From Flavobacteriaceae bacterium (GTDB taxonomy: Bacteria > Bacteroidota > Bacteroidia > Flavobacteriales > Flavobacteriaceae): a DNA stretch of 9,489 nt. Below are positions 1-6,792 of this stretch, in pieces. A model generated the notes under the pieces. The model was not told where the DNA came from, made no database searches, and saw only the letters and a list, made by a program, of their open reading frames with translations. Position 1 is the first letter of the stretch; each line of letters starts with the position of its first letter. The translations under genes were made by a program, and so were the position numbers. The stretch is taken from NCBI GenBank assembly GCA_030633225.1, contig DAOVTF010000048.1, positions 1 through 9,489 of the forward strand. The letters run 5' to 3'.

Positions 1-1574
1 ATAATCTCACCAGTTTTATAATGTATAGCAAAAATATTTAGGGCTTCTTTTTCATAACACCAGTTTTCAAAAACCTGACTAGGTAGCTCGACAAAATCCC
101 AATAAACATGTGTGCCAGATAAACTAGGATAAGTTGTATTCGCAAGCATACCATGTAAAGCATGCCCAAACTCATGAAATAATGTAGTTACTTCATTAAA
201 AGTTAAAAGTGACGGTTTGGTTTCTGTGGGTTTAGTAAAATTACAAACTATAGATATATGTGGTCTTGAATTTTCATTACCTTTTTTCCATTGCTCTTTA
301 TAAGATGTCATCCACGCACCATTTCGTTTTCCTTTTCTCGGAAAGAAATCTGCATAAAAAACGGCAATAAATTCATTGTTTTTATCTGTGACTTTGTAGG
401 TTTTTACATCTTTATGGTATTTATCAATATTAAAAATTTCCTCAAAATGTAAATCGTATAATTTGCCTGCAATTGTAAAAACACCATCAATTACATTTTC
501 TAATTTAAAGTATGGTTTGAGTTGTTCATCATCTAAACTGAACAATTCTTTTTTTAATTTTTCAGAATAATAGGCACTATCCCATTTTTGTAATAAATCA
601 ACCCCATCTTTTTGGGCTAACTCATTTACTTTTTGAAAATCTTTTTTTGCGGCAGGTTTTGCTTTTACCAATAATTCATTTAGAAAGGTTTTAACTTTTT
701 CAGGAGTTTCAGCCATCCTTTCTTCTAAAACAAAATTTGCATGACTTTTATAACCTAATAAATTTGCTCGCTCATGGCGGAGATTTACTATTTGTATAAT
801 AATATTTTGGTTATCGTATTCATTATTTTTAAATGCTCTTGCTCCAAAAGCATTTGATATGTTCTCTCTTAAATCTCTATCTTTTGCATAAGTCATGAAT
901 GGAATATAACTTGGGTAATCTAATGTGAAAATCCACCCTTCAATACCTTTTTCTTTTGCAAGCATTTTAGCTGCTTCAACAGTTCCTTCCGGTAAACCAG
1001 TCAATTTCTTTTTATCAGTAATTACTAGTTCAAAAACATTAGTTTCAGCTAAAACATTTTCTCCAAATTGTAAACTTAATTTAGAAAGATTTTTGTCAAT
1101 TTCCCTTAGTTTGTTTTTATCTGTTTTATTTAAATTAGCCCCATTTCTAACAAAAGCTTTGTATTTTTTTTCTAAGAGCATTTGTTGCTCTTTATTTAAG
1201 TCTAAATTATCTTTTTGATTAAAAACAGATTTAATTTTTAAAAACAGCTTTTTATTTAACCGAACATCATTGGCAAATTCAGATAACATTGGTGAAACTT
1301 CTTGGGCAATATTTTGAATTTCATCATTGGTTTCAGCCGAGTTCAAATTGAAAAAGATACTCGAAATCCTGTCTAATTTTCCTCCTGTAAATTCTAATTC
1401 TTCAAGAGTGTTTTGAAATGTTGGTTTTATTTCATTGTTGACAATTAGATCTATTTCGGCTTTTGCCAAAATTATTGCTTTTTCAAAAGCAGGTTTAAAA
1501 TGCTCATTTTTAATTTTTGAAAAAGGTGCAGTTTGGTAATTGGTGTTAAAATCTTGTAAGAGAGGGTTGTTCAT
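1..1574 (-). CDS. M3-family zinc oligopeptidase / peptidyl-dipeptidase (Dcp-like), 3' end cut by window edge
   Basis: A gluzincin that cleaves short peptides; the M3 family includes Dcp (dipeptidyl carboxypeptidase) and oligopeptidase A, which recycle peptide fragments from protein turnover. I translated the reverse strand from the ATG at 1574 and found 524 uninterrupted codons to the window edge. The N-terminus (NPLL, then PFSKIKNEHFKPAF) is typical of Dcp/OpdA. The zinc site is HEFGH at residues 467-471, and the third ligand is probably E496 in DFVELPSQ, 25 residues after the second histidine, as in the family. Family members have about 680 residues, so roughly 150 C-terminal residues lie outside the window. 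No signal peptide is visible, so it is probably cytoplasmic. It follows purE by 72 bases on the same strand and may be cotranscribed. The family is certain; Dcp versus oligopeptidase A specificity is not. Confidence 0.95.
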   Translation of the reverse strand, partial: MNNPLLQDFNTNYQTAPFSKIKNEHFKPAFEKAIILAKAEIDLIVNNEIKPTFQNTLEELEFTGGKLDRISSIFFNLNSAETNDEIQNIAQEVSPMLSEFANDVRLNKKLFLKIKSVFNQKDNLDLNKEQQMLLEKKYKAFVRNGANLNKTDKNKLREIDKNLSKLSLQFGENVLAETNVFELVITDKKKLTGLPEGTVEAAKMLAKEKGIEGWIFTLDYPSYIPFMTYAKDRDLRENISNAFGARAFKNNEYDNQNIIIQIVNLRHERANLLGYKSHANFVLEERMAETPEKVKTFLNELLVKAKPAAKKDFQKVNELAQKDGVDLLQKWDSAYYSEKLKKELFSLDDEQLKPYFKLENVIDGVFTIAGKLYDLHFEEIFNIDKYHKDVKTYKVTDKNNEFIAVFYADFFPRKGKRNGAWMTSYKEQWKKGNENSRPHISIVCNFTKPTETKPSLLTFNEVTTLFHEFGHALHGMLANTTYPSLSGTHVYWDFVELPSQVFENWCYEKEALNIFAIHYKTGEI

Positions 1575-1581
1575 GGTTTAT

Positions 1582-1623
1582 ATAGTAAAGAGTAAGAAGT
1601 AAGAATCAAGAAGCAAAAAGCAT
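1582..1623. repeat. Six degenerate 7-bp tandem repeats in the purE/M3 peptidase gap
   Basis: Read on the plus strand, the units are ATAGTAA, AGAGTAA, GAAGTAA, GAATCAA, GAAGCAA and AAAGCAT. The period is exactly 7 bp with no indels, and the pattern is roughly GAAGYAA. The block fills much of the short gap and ends 7 bases before the M3 peptidase start codon, so it would form the pyrimidine-rich 5' side of the peptidase ribosome-binding region in the minus-strand transcript. No function is known to me; it may be a decayed microsatellite or a spacer. Confidence 0.75.
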
Positions 1624-1646
1624 AACCTTCAAGCTCTTTAATGTAC

Positions 1647-2132
1647 TTATTTATTTAGTTTATCAGAGGCTTTATTTACCTTGACTTTAAGGCTTTCTTT
1701 ATAAAAAACTATTTTGTCTAGAACGCATTTATCGGCTTGACCAATAATTTGAGCTGCCAAAATACCTGCATTTTTAGCTCCGTCAAGGGCAACAGTTGCC
1801 ACAGGAACTCCGCCAGGCATTTGTAAAATTGAAAGTACAGAATCCCATCCATCTATTGAATTTCTAGATTTTACAGGAACGCCAATTACAGGTAAAGGGC
1901 TCAAAGACGCTACCATTCCGGGTAAGTGAGCAGCACCTCCGGCACCGGCTATAATTACATTAATTCCACGCGTGTGAGCATTTGTAGCATAATCAAAAAG
2001 TTTTTCAGGTGTTCGATGTGCAGAAACGATATCTACCTCAGTTTCAATATCAAAGCTTTGTAAAATATTAATTGCCTCTTGCATAATTGGCAAATCAGAA
2101 TCACTTCCCATTATAACTCCTACTTTCGACAT
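1647..2132 (-). CDS. purE: N5-carboxyaminoimidazole ribonucleotide mutase (class I PurE)
   Basis: Converts N5-carboxyaminoimidazole ribonucleotide to 4-carboxy-5-aminoimidazole ribonucleotide (CAIR) in de novo purine synthesis; cytoplasmic, and an octamer in the class I family. The 161-residue product has the usual PurE length. The signatures are GSDSD at 9-13 (phosphate/substrate loop), SAHRTP at 37-42 with the probable catalytic histidine H39, GGAAHLPGM at 65-73, and QMPGGVPVATVA at 104-115. The C-terminal tail after about residue 145 is lysine-rich and poorly conserved in the family. The start at 2132 gives the standard MSKVGVIMGSDSD beginning. The M3 peptidase follows downstream. The partner enzyme PurK, which supplies the substrate, is not encoded directly upstream; a divergent GH3 gene sits there instead. 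Confidence 0.98.
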   Translation of the reverse strand: MSKVGVIMGSDSDLPIMQEAINILQSFDIETEVDIVSAHRTPEKLFDYATNAHTRGINVIIAGAGGAAHLPGMVASLSPLPVIGVPVKSRNSIDGWDSVLSILQMPGGVPVATVALDGAKNAGILAAQIIGQADKCVLDKIVFYKESLKVKVNKASDKLNK

Positions 2133-2224
2133 AAGTTTTTATTTAAAAATAAATTTTAGTTACCAAAAAATATTATTGTAAATTTAGTGGCTAAAGATAA
2201 TACAAAAAAACTGTTTTCATACTT
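2133..2224. other. Divergent intergenic region between purE and the GH3 gene
   Basis: These 92 AT-rich bases must hold the 5' ends of two divergent units. I found no convincing TTG-N19-TAnnTTTG promoter on either strand: the nearest matches (TAAATTTA at 2179-2186 on the plus strand, and a run TATTTTTTG on the minus strand) each miss a consensus position or lack a spaced TTG. Neither start codon has an obvious Shine-Dalgarno sequence. Confidence 0.4.
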
Positions 2225-3778
2225 ATGCAATTTCCATTATTTCATACAGTACTATCGTGGATATTAAAAAAACGCAAATATCAAATTGATATGTTTGTTG
2301 ATTTTCCAATTGACGTACAAAATGAAGTTTTGTATAATTTGTTATCATCAGCACAGTTTACAGAGATTGGAAAAAAGTATGACTTTCCGTCGATAAAAGA
2401 TTATTATTCTTTTACAAAAAGAGTCCCGATTCAACAATATGAAACTATTGAACCTTTAATAGAAAGATCAAGAAGAGGAGAACAAAATATTTTTTGGCCA
2501 GGCAAAATAAGATGGTTTGCAAAATCAAGTGGTACAACCAATGCAAAAAGTAAATTTATACCAGTAAGTGATGATGCAATTGAGGATTGCCATATGAAAG
2601 CCGGAAAAGATTTGTTGTGTATGTATATAAACAACAATGAAGAGACCGAAATGTTTAAAGGCAAAGGCTTACGTTTAGGGGGAAGTAGTGCAGTTTATGA
2701 AGATAATGAAACTTATTTTGGTGATCTTTCGGCAATAATTATCGAAAATTTGCCTTTTTGGGCAGATTTTAGTAGTACACCTAGTTTAAAAACTTCGTTA
2801 ATGGACGAGTGGGAAGCTAAAATGGATGCTATTATTGAAGAGACAATTGATGAAGATATAAGAAGTTTGGCAGGTGTTCCTTCTTGGATGTTAGTTTTGT
2901 TAAACAGAGTTCTTGAAGTAACGGGTAAAGATAATTTGCTTGAGGTTTGGCCTAATTTAGAAGTGTATTTTCATGGAGGTGTAAATTTTAATCCATATAG
3001 AGAACAGTACAAAAAGTTAATTCCGAAAAGCACTTTTAGATATTTCGAAACATATAATGCTTCTGAAGGTTTTTTTGGTATTCAGGATTCTAATTTTTCG
3101 AATGAAATGTTGCTGATGTTAGATTATGGAATTTTTTACGAATTTATTCCAATGGATAAATTTGAAGGTGAAAATTCTGAAGCAATTCCTATTGAACAAG
3201 TAGAATTAGATAAGAATTATGCAATAGTAATTTCAACTAATTCAGGGTTGTGGCGTTATTTAATTGGAGATACGGTTAGGTTTACATGCTTAAAACCTTA
3301 TCGAATAAAAATCACTGGTCGTACAAAACATTTTATCAATGTTTTTGGAGAAGAGTTGGTAGTTGAAAATGCTGAAGACGCATTAAAAGTTGCTTGTTCT
3401 AAAACCAATGCTATTATTACAGATTTTACAGTAGCTCCTATTTTTATGAATGGGAATAAAAGTGGAGGTCACGAATGGGTCATCGAGTTTAAAAAGCCTC
3501 CAGGAAACAGAGAGGATTTTACGATTTATTTAGATGAAACCTTAAAAAACATTAATTCTGATTATGAAGCTAAAAGGTATAAAGATATGACCTTAGCATT
3601 ACCTCAGATTCATCAAGCTAAAAATGGACTTTTTTACCAATGGTTAAAGGAGAAAAATAAACTAGGAGGTCAACATAAAGTACCTAGAATGAGTAATAAA
3701 AGAGATTTGTTGGAAGAATTATTACTGCTGAATAATGTAGAAAAAGCCAATTTATCTATAGACCAAATTCAAGTTTAG
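2225..3778 (+). CDS. GH3-family adenylate-forming acyl-amido synthetase-like protein
   Basis: Belongs to the GH3 branch of the ANL (adenylate-forming) superfamily. Plant members activate a carboxylate such as auxin or jasmonate with ATP and join it to an amino acid; substrates of bacterial members are largely unknown. Conserved motifs are present in order: SSGTTNAKSKFIP at 101-113 (ATP/phosphate motif I), YNASEGFFG at 277-285 (motif II, plant Y-x-S-S-E-like), and YLIGDTVRF at 345-353 (motif III, containing the ribose-binding aspartate). These are followed by a hinge-like GRTKHFINVFGEEL at 365-378 and a C-terminal GGQHKVPRMSN at 481-491. At 517 residues it is full length for bacterial GH3 proteins, and the N-terminal FHTVLSWILKKR supports the start at 2225 over the internal Met23. 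No signal peptide is seen. The stop is 1 base from the next start, so the two genes are almost surely coupled. The family is secure; substrate and product are unknown. Confidence 0.92.
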   Translation: MQFPLFHTVLSWILKKRKYQIDMFVDFPIDVQNEVLYNLLSSAQFTEIGKKYDFPSIKDYYSFTKRVPIQQYETIEPLIERSRRGEQNIFWPGKIRWFAKSSGTTNAKSKFIPVSDDAIEDCHMKAGKDLLCMYINNNEETEMFKGKGLRLGGSSAVYEDNETYFGDLSAIIIENLPFWADFSSTPSLKTSLMDEWEAKMDAIIEETIDEDIRSLAGVPSWMLVLLNRVLEVTGKDNLLEVWPNLEVYFHGGVNFNPYREQYKKLIPKSTFRYFETYNASEGFFGIQDSNFSNEMLLMLDYGIFYEFIPMDKFEGENSEAIPIEQVELDKNYAIVISTNSGLWRYLIGDTVRFTCLKPYRIKITGRTKHFINVFGEELVVENAEDALKVACSKTNAIITDFTVAPIFMNGNKSGGHEWVIEFKKPPGNREDFTIYLDETLKNINSDYEAKRYKDMTLALPQIHQAKNGLFYQWLKEKNKLGGQHKVPRMSNKRDLLEELLLLNNVEKANLSIDQIQV

Positions 3779-3779
3779 T

Positions 3780-4421
3780 ATGAATTCTACTGAAAAAGAA
3801 ACAACTTATTTTTCTACCAATACCTATTCAACCTTAAATAAAATGACTGATAAAACCAAAAATATTTGGTTGGTTTTTCACGGTATAGGGTATTTAAGTA
3901 AATATTTTTTAAAGTATTTTAACGAATTAAATGTTGAAGAAAACTATATTGTAGCACCTCAAGCACCAAGTAAATATTATCTTGGTTCAAAATATAAGCA
4001 TGTAGGGGCTAGTTGGCTTACTAAAGAAAACACCAAAAAAGAAATAGAAAATGTAATGCACTATCTTGATACTGTTCTTAAAAATGAAGATTTTCCAATT
4101 GATAAAAATCTTTTAATACTAGGGTATTCACAAGGCGTTTCTATAGCCTTAAGATATGTTGCAAGTCGTAAATTAAAATGTAGTCAATTGGTGTTAATGT
4201 CTGGAGGAATTCCTTCGGAGTTGGAAGGAGATAATTTTGAATTTTTAAAAACTCACACCGAAGTTTCTTTAGTTTATGGAACGCAAGATGATTATTTAAA
4301 TGAAAAGGTTATGGAAAATGAGAAAAAACATTTTTATGAATTATTTGGAAATAGTGCAAAAATTATTTCTTTTGAAGGCGGGCATATACTAAAAAAAGAA
4401 TTATTAAATGAGTTTTTATAA
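3780..4421 (+). CDS. Alpha/beta-fold serine hydrolase, phospholipase/carboxylesterase-like
   Basis: A small (213 residues) alpha/beta hydrolase with a complete apparent catalytic triad: nucleophile S117 in GYSQG (115-119), acid D170 or D171 in YGTQDDYL, and H202 in GGHIL near the C-terminus. The early FHGIG (33-37) provides the HG-type oxyanion-hole segment. The length, the GYSQG elbow and the PQAPS after the second strand resemble the Abhydrolase_2 carboxylesterase/lysophospholipase group, which hydrolyses small ester or thioester substrates. No signal peptide is visible, so it is probably cytoplasmic. It begins 1 base after the GH3 stop codon (TAG-T-ATG), suggesting translational coupling and a shared pathway. 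It could be an esterase, thioesterase or amidase; the sequence does not decide which. Confidence 0.88.
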   Translation: MNSTEKETTYFSTNTYSTLNKMTDKTKNIWLVFHGIGYLSKYFLKYFNELNVEENYIVAPQAPSKYYLGSKYKHVGASWLTKENTKKEIENVMHYLDTVLKNEDFPIDKNLLILGYSQGVSIALRYVASRKLKCSQLVLMSGGIPSELEGDNFEFLKTHTEVSLVYGTQDDYLNEKVMENEKKHFYELFGNSAKIISFEGGHILKKELLNEFL

Positions 4422-4444
4422 ATATTTGACGGTTTTTGAATTCT

Positions 4445-4485
4445 AAAAACAAAAGTGAGTTTCATATTTAAATGAAACCCACTTT
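4445..4485 (-). terminator. Intrinsic terminator of the blaI-like/M56 unit
   Basis: Arms at 4452-4465 and 4472-4485 form a 14-bp stem with a 6-nt loop. In the minus-strand RNA every position pairs, with one G-U wobble (from C4479 and A4458), and the stem is followed by U-G-UUUUU (4451 down to 4445). In the plus-strand RNA the same position is an A-C mismatch and no U-run follows. It lies 20 bases after the M56 stop, so it mainly serves the minus-strand unit, although it may also slow plus-strand transcripts of the hydrolase. Confidence 0.85.
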
Positions 4486-4504
4486 AAGATAAAACCAAAC
4501 TTTA

Positions 4505-6268
4505 TTAATCCTTTTTTGTTTTAATTATAATAACTCCGTCTTTAGCTTTTTCACCATATTTTTCAACAGCCTTATCGCCTTTATAAATTTCAACGTTTTC
4601 GATATTATCTGGGTCAATATCTTCTAATTTACCATTTTCAATTTCCTTCCCATCGACAATAAATAAAGGCTTTTTCCCATCAGAATCAATAAACATCATA
4701 TTACCGTGTTTTGAATGTTTTTTATCATCAGATTTAACGATTACTTTATGTATGTCACCACTATCTTCATCAAGTTCTATAATTTCAATAATTTTCACTT
4801 TTGTAGAATCTCCATTTTTAGAAACCCATAGGTTTGATGAACCAGCTTGATCAGTTCCTACACGAATATCATTATCACCGCCTACTCTTTTTATTTTATA
4901 GGTATAAGATTTTTTATTGTCATTACCCATAGATAATTTGGTGGTTTCATCATCTGTGATAAAAACAAAACTATTGTCACCTTTTAAATCTACAACTTTT
5001 GTACTGTCACCAGAAACCCATATCACATCTGCATCATCAATTCCATCACCCATTTTTTTAACTATAATTTTTTTGTGCGTTCCGCTATTTCCAGAGTTTA
5101 TAAAAATATTTTCGTGTAAATCATGTTCTGAAAAATTACCAACTTCCATAGCTCCAGTCTCTTTATTCACTTTTATACGAATAGGATTAATGGGATCTGA
5201 ACTATTTTGTGAAAGACTAGATTGATTTCCTTTGGTATTTTTAATATTAAGATTTAATCCTGTTATTTCATTTTTAGAATTGTATTTTAATTTTGAATAT
5301 TTAAGGCTAATACCTTTGGTTGAAAGTCTTGTTTTTAATTTTTCAAGATCATCCTTTTGAAAATCTTTGGTAATAATTTCAACCTCGTAATTTGTTTGAG
5401 TTTCAACGGTCTTTACCCTTTTTTGCTGTGCAATAATTTCAGTGTTAAAAGTAAAAATAAATGCAATTAATATTGGGATAATTAATACAAATTTAAAATA
5501 CATTGTTTTGTTTGATCGATTTTTTTGTAACATATTTATGCGATTTTTGATTAATGAATTATAAAAATTACTTGTTAATGCCATTTGATAATTTGGCGAA
5601 ACTGTTTTTAATAATAAATGTTGGTAGTTCTTTTTTTCTTGAGCAATATTTTGCGCGTATTCATCCGCTATGTATTCTAAATTTTTTTGAAGCTCTTTTG
5701 AATACAGCCAAATAAAAGGGTTAAACCAATTTAATATAAGTGCCAATTGCGAGAGTATTGTATCTAAACTATGGAATTGATTTACATGAATTTTTTCATG
5801 AGAAATTATTTGTTTTAATTCTAATTTTTTGAATTGATTAGAGTTGTAGACAATATAGTTAAAGAACGAAAAAGGAGTTTTATTTTTATCTGTTTTAACC
5901 ATAAAATGGTTGCCTTTTTTGGTTTTAGGATGTTGATATAAAAACCATAATAATGAACTAAGTTGATATAGAAACCGAATTGAGAAAAACACAACTCCGA
6001 TTAAATAAGTTATAATAATAACTTGCATCCAATCAAAATTAGAGTTAGGCAAGGTTGAAGTGGCATTGATAAAATTAACATTTGATAAATTAATAGGTTC
6101 TACTTCAATATATTTTGTTATTACAATTAAAGGTATTGCAATTGCCAAAATAAATCCAATCAAAAAATAAACTCTAATCGATTTAAAAAATGTTTCGTTT
6201 TGTAAAAATATTTTGTAAAAAGCATAAAACAAACTAAGTACAAAAGTTGATTTTAGTAGAAATTCCAT
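4505..6268 (-). CDS. M56-family (BlaR1-like) membrane zinc metallopeptidase with TonB-plug-like C-terminus
   Basis: A membrane sensor-protease of the BlaR1/MecR1 type, thought to inactivate its BlaI-type repressor by signal-triggered proteolysis. Probable transmembrane helices lie near residues 3-21, 33-52, 82-112 and 257-276. The cytoplasmic zinc site is HEKIH at 157-161, with E198 in LEYIADEY as the likely third ligand. The last 300 residues should be periplasmic, as in BlaR1, but contain no SxxK penicillin-binding domain. Instead there is an Asp/Gly/Lys-rich region with near-repeated segments (WVSGDSTKV at 417-425 and WVSKNGDSTKV at 481-491), then a final segment at 533-587 with KPLFIVDGKEI, DPDNIENVEIYKGDKAV and YGEKAKDGVIIIKTKK, which resembles the SusC/TonB-receptor plug signature. 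Similar C-termini occur in other Bacteroidota M56 proteins. It starts 10 bases after the repressor stop, so it is one operon. The family is certain; the inducing signal is unknown. Confidence 0.93.
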   Translation of the reverse strand: MEFLLKSTFVLSLFYAFYKIFLQNETFFKSIRVYFLIGFILAIAIPLIVITKYIEVEPINLSNVNFINATSTLPNSNFDWMQVIIITYLIGVVFFSIRFLYQLSSLLWFLYQHPKTKKGNHFMVKTDKNKTPFSFFNYIVYNSNQFKKLELKQIISHEKIHVNQFHSLDTILSQLALILNWFNPFIWLYSKELQKNLEYIADEYAQNIAQEKKNYQHLLLKTVSPNYQMALTSNFYNSLIKNRINMLQKNRSNKTMYFKFVLIIPILIAFIFTFNTEIIAQQKRVKTVETQTNYEVEIITKDFQKDDLEKLKTRLSTKGISLKYSKLKYNSKNEITGLNLNIKNTKGNQSSLSQNSSDPINPIRIKVNKETGAMEVGNFSEHDLHENIFINSGNSGTHKKIIVKKMGDGIDDADVIWVSGDSTKVVDLKGDNSFVFITDDETTKLSMGNDNKKSYTYKIKRVGGDNDIRVGTDQAGSSNLWVSKNGDSTKVKIIEIIELDEDSGDIHKVIVKSDDKKHSKHGNMMFIDSDGKKPLFIVDGKEIENGKLEDIDPDNIENVEIYKGDKAVEKYGEKAKDGVIIIKTKKD

Positions 6269-6278
6269 GATTTCAAGT

Positions 6279-6644
6279 TTAATTATTTTTTGATTTTTCT
6301 ATAATAGAAATTATTTCTTTTAACTCATCCACACTAATTTTTTCTTCCTTGGCAAAGTAAGAAACAACATTCTTATAGGAGTCTTCAAAATAATGATGAA
6401 TGGTCTTTTTCATATAATTTTTTTTGTATTCTTCTTTGGAAATCTCAGGGTAATACTGATAAGTTTTTCCAAATGCAATATGATTTATAAAACCTTTTTC
6501 TTCCATATTTCTAATAATTGTTGATATGGTGTTGTAATGTGGTTTTGGGTCTGGTAATTCAGCAACAACTTCTTTTACAAAAGCTTTTTTTAGCTGCCAA
6601 AGAACTTGCATTATTTCCTCCTCCTTATTGGTGAGCTTTTTCAT
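6279..6644 (-). CDS. BlaI/MecI/CopY-family winged-helix transcriptional repressor
   Basis: A 121-residue protein of the BlaI family, dimeric repressors released from DNA when cleaved by their membrane protease partner. The N-terminal winged helix covers about residues 1-70: LTNKEEEIMQVLWQL (4-18) is the typical first helix, HYNTISTIIRNMEEKGF (36-52) is the recognition-helix region, and the wing contains FGKTYQYYP (58-66). Residues 70-121 form the helical dimerisation tail where cleavage would occur. It is first in an operon with the M56 peptidase. Its promoter holds two 16-bp dyads placed to block RNA polymerase, so autoregulation is likely. No beta-lactamase or penicillin-binding protein gene is nearby, so resistance is not implied. 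Other targets cannot be told from this window. Confidence 0.95.
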   Translation of the reverse strand: MKKLTNKEEEIMQVLWQLKKAFVKEVVAELPDPKPHYNTISTIIRNMEEKGFINHIAFGKTYQYYPEISKEEYKKNYMKKTIHHYFEDSYKNVVSYFAKEEKISVDELKEIISIIEKSKNN

Positions 6645-6661
6645 AAAAAATAATTATTTTT

Positions 6662-6691
6662 CAAATGTAAACTATAAATATAGTTAAACAA
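6662..6691 (-). promoter_or_regulatory. Bacteroidota-type promoter of the BlaI/M56 operon
   Basis: On the minus strand, TTG (6691-6689) is followed by a 19-bp spacer and TACATTTG (6669-6662), a full match to the Bacteroidota -33/-7 pattern TTG-N19-TAnnTTTG. The -7 element ends 17 bases before the ATG at 6644, giving a very short leader. A 16-bp AT palindrome (6646-6661) lies between the -7 element and the start codon. Confidence 0.8.
6670..6685. promoter_or_regulatory. Putative BlaI-type operator, dyad 1 (promoter spacer)
   Basis: AACTATAAATATAGTT is a perfect 6-bp inverted repeat around a 4-bp centre (AACTAT-N4-ATAGTT). It occupies most of the 19-bp spacer between the -33 and -7 elements of the BlaI/M56 promoter, where a bound repressor would exclude RNA polymerase. 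Assignment to this BlaI protein is inference from position and symmetry; BlaI proteins are known to bind short dyads in their own promoters. Confidence 0.72.
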
Positions 6692-6705
6692 CTATTATTA
6701 TAGTT
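6690..6705. promoter_or_regulatory. Putative BlaI-type operator, dyad 2 (over the -33 element)
   Basis: AACTATTATTATAGTT has the same AACTAT and ATAGTT arms as dyad 1 with a different 4-bp centre. It starts exactly 20 bp from dyad 1, close to two helical turns, so two repressor dimers would sit on the same DNA face. It overlaps the TTG of the -33 element. Preserved arms with a varied centre suggest a functional repeat rather than a recent duplication. Confidence 0.72.
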
Positions 6706-6771
6706 TTTAACAAAAATTTATAATTTTCTATACATTCAATGGCATAAATATAACTTGGGACTTATTTAATA

Positions 6772-6779
6772 TATATTTG
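6772..6779 (+). promoter_or_regulatory. Candidate -7 element for the antiporter gene
   Basis: TATATTTG matches the Bacteroidota -7 pattern TAnnTTTG and ends 13 bases before the antiporter ATG. A TTG lies at 6755-6757, but the spacing (14 bp) is shorter than usual, so the -33 element is unconvincing. If used, the transcript would have a leader of only a few bases. The blaI dyads lie about 70 bp upstream and probably do not control it. Confidence 0.45.
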
Positions 6780-6792
6780 TAAAAAACCAATC

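Noticed and set aside
925..1218. Plus-strand 97-codon open frame
   Set aside because: It lies antisense inside the intact M3 peptidase gene, and its Phe/Ser/Leu-rich composition is that of a reverse-strand shadow.
2139..2156. AT-only inverted repeat near the purE start
   Set aside because: The loop would be only 2 nt and the arms are pure A/T, so no stable hairpin is expected.
2431..2664. Minus-strand 77-codon open frame inside the GH3 gene
   Set aside because: Antisense to the GH3 motif I region; no family resemblance.
4917..5225. Plus-strand 102-codon open frame inside the M56 gene
   Set aside because: Antisense to a conserved, uninterrupted M56 reading frame, with low-complexity Ser/Ile/Pro content and no recognisable domain.
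4505..6644. Beta-lactam resistance locus
   Set aside because: The BlaI/M56 pair lacks a penicillin-binding sensor domain and no beta-lactamase or penicillin-binding protein gene is nearby, so resistance is not supported.
6646..6661. Perfect 16-bp palindrome AAAAATAATTATTTTT next to the blaI start codon
   Set aside because: Made only of A and T in a very AT-rich region and does not share the arms of the two operator dyads, so chance is a sufficient explanation.
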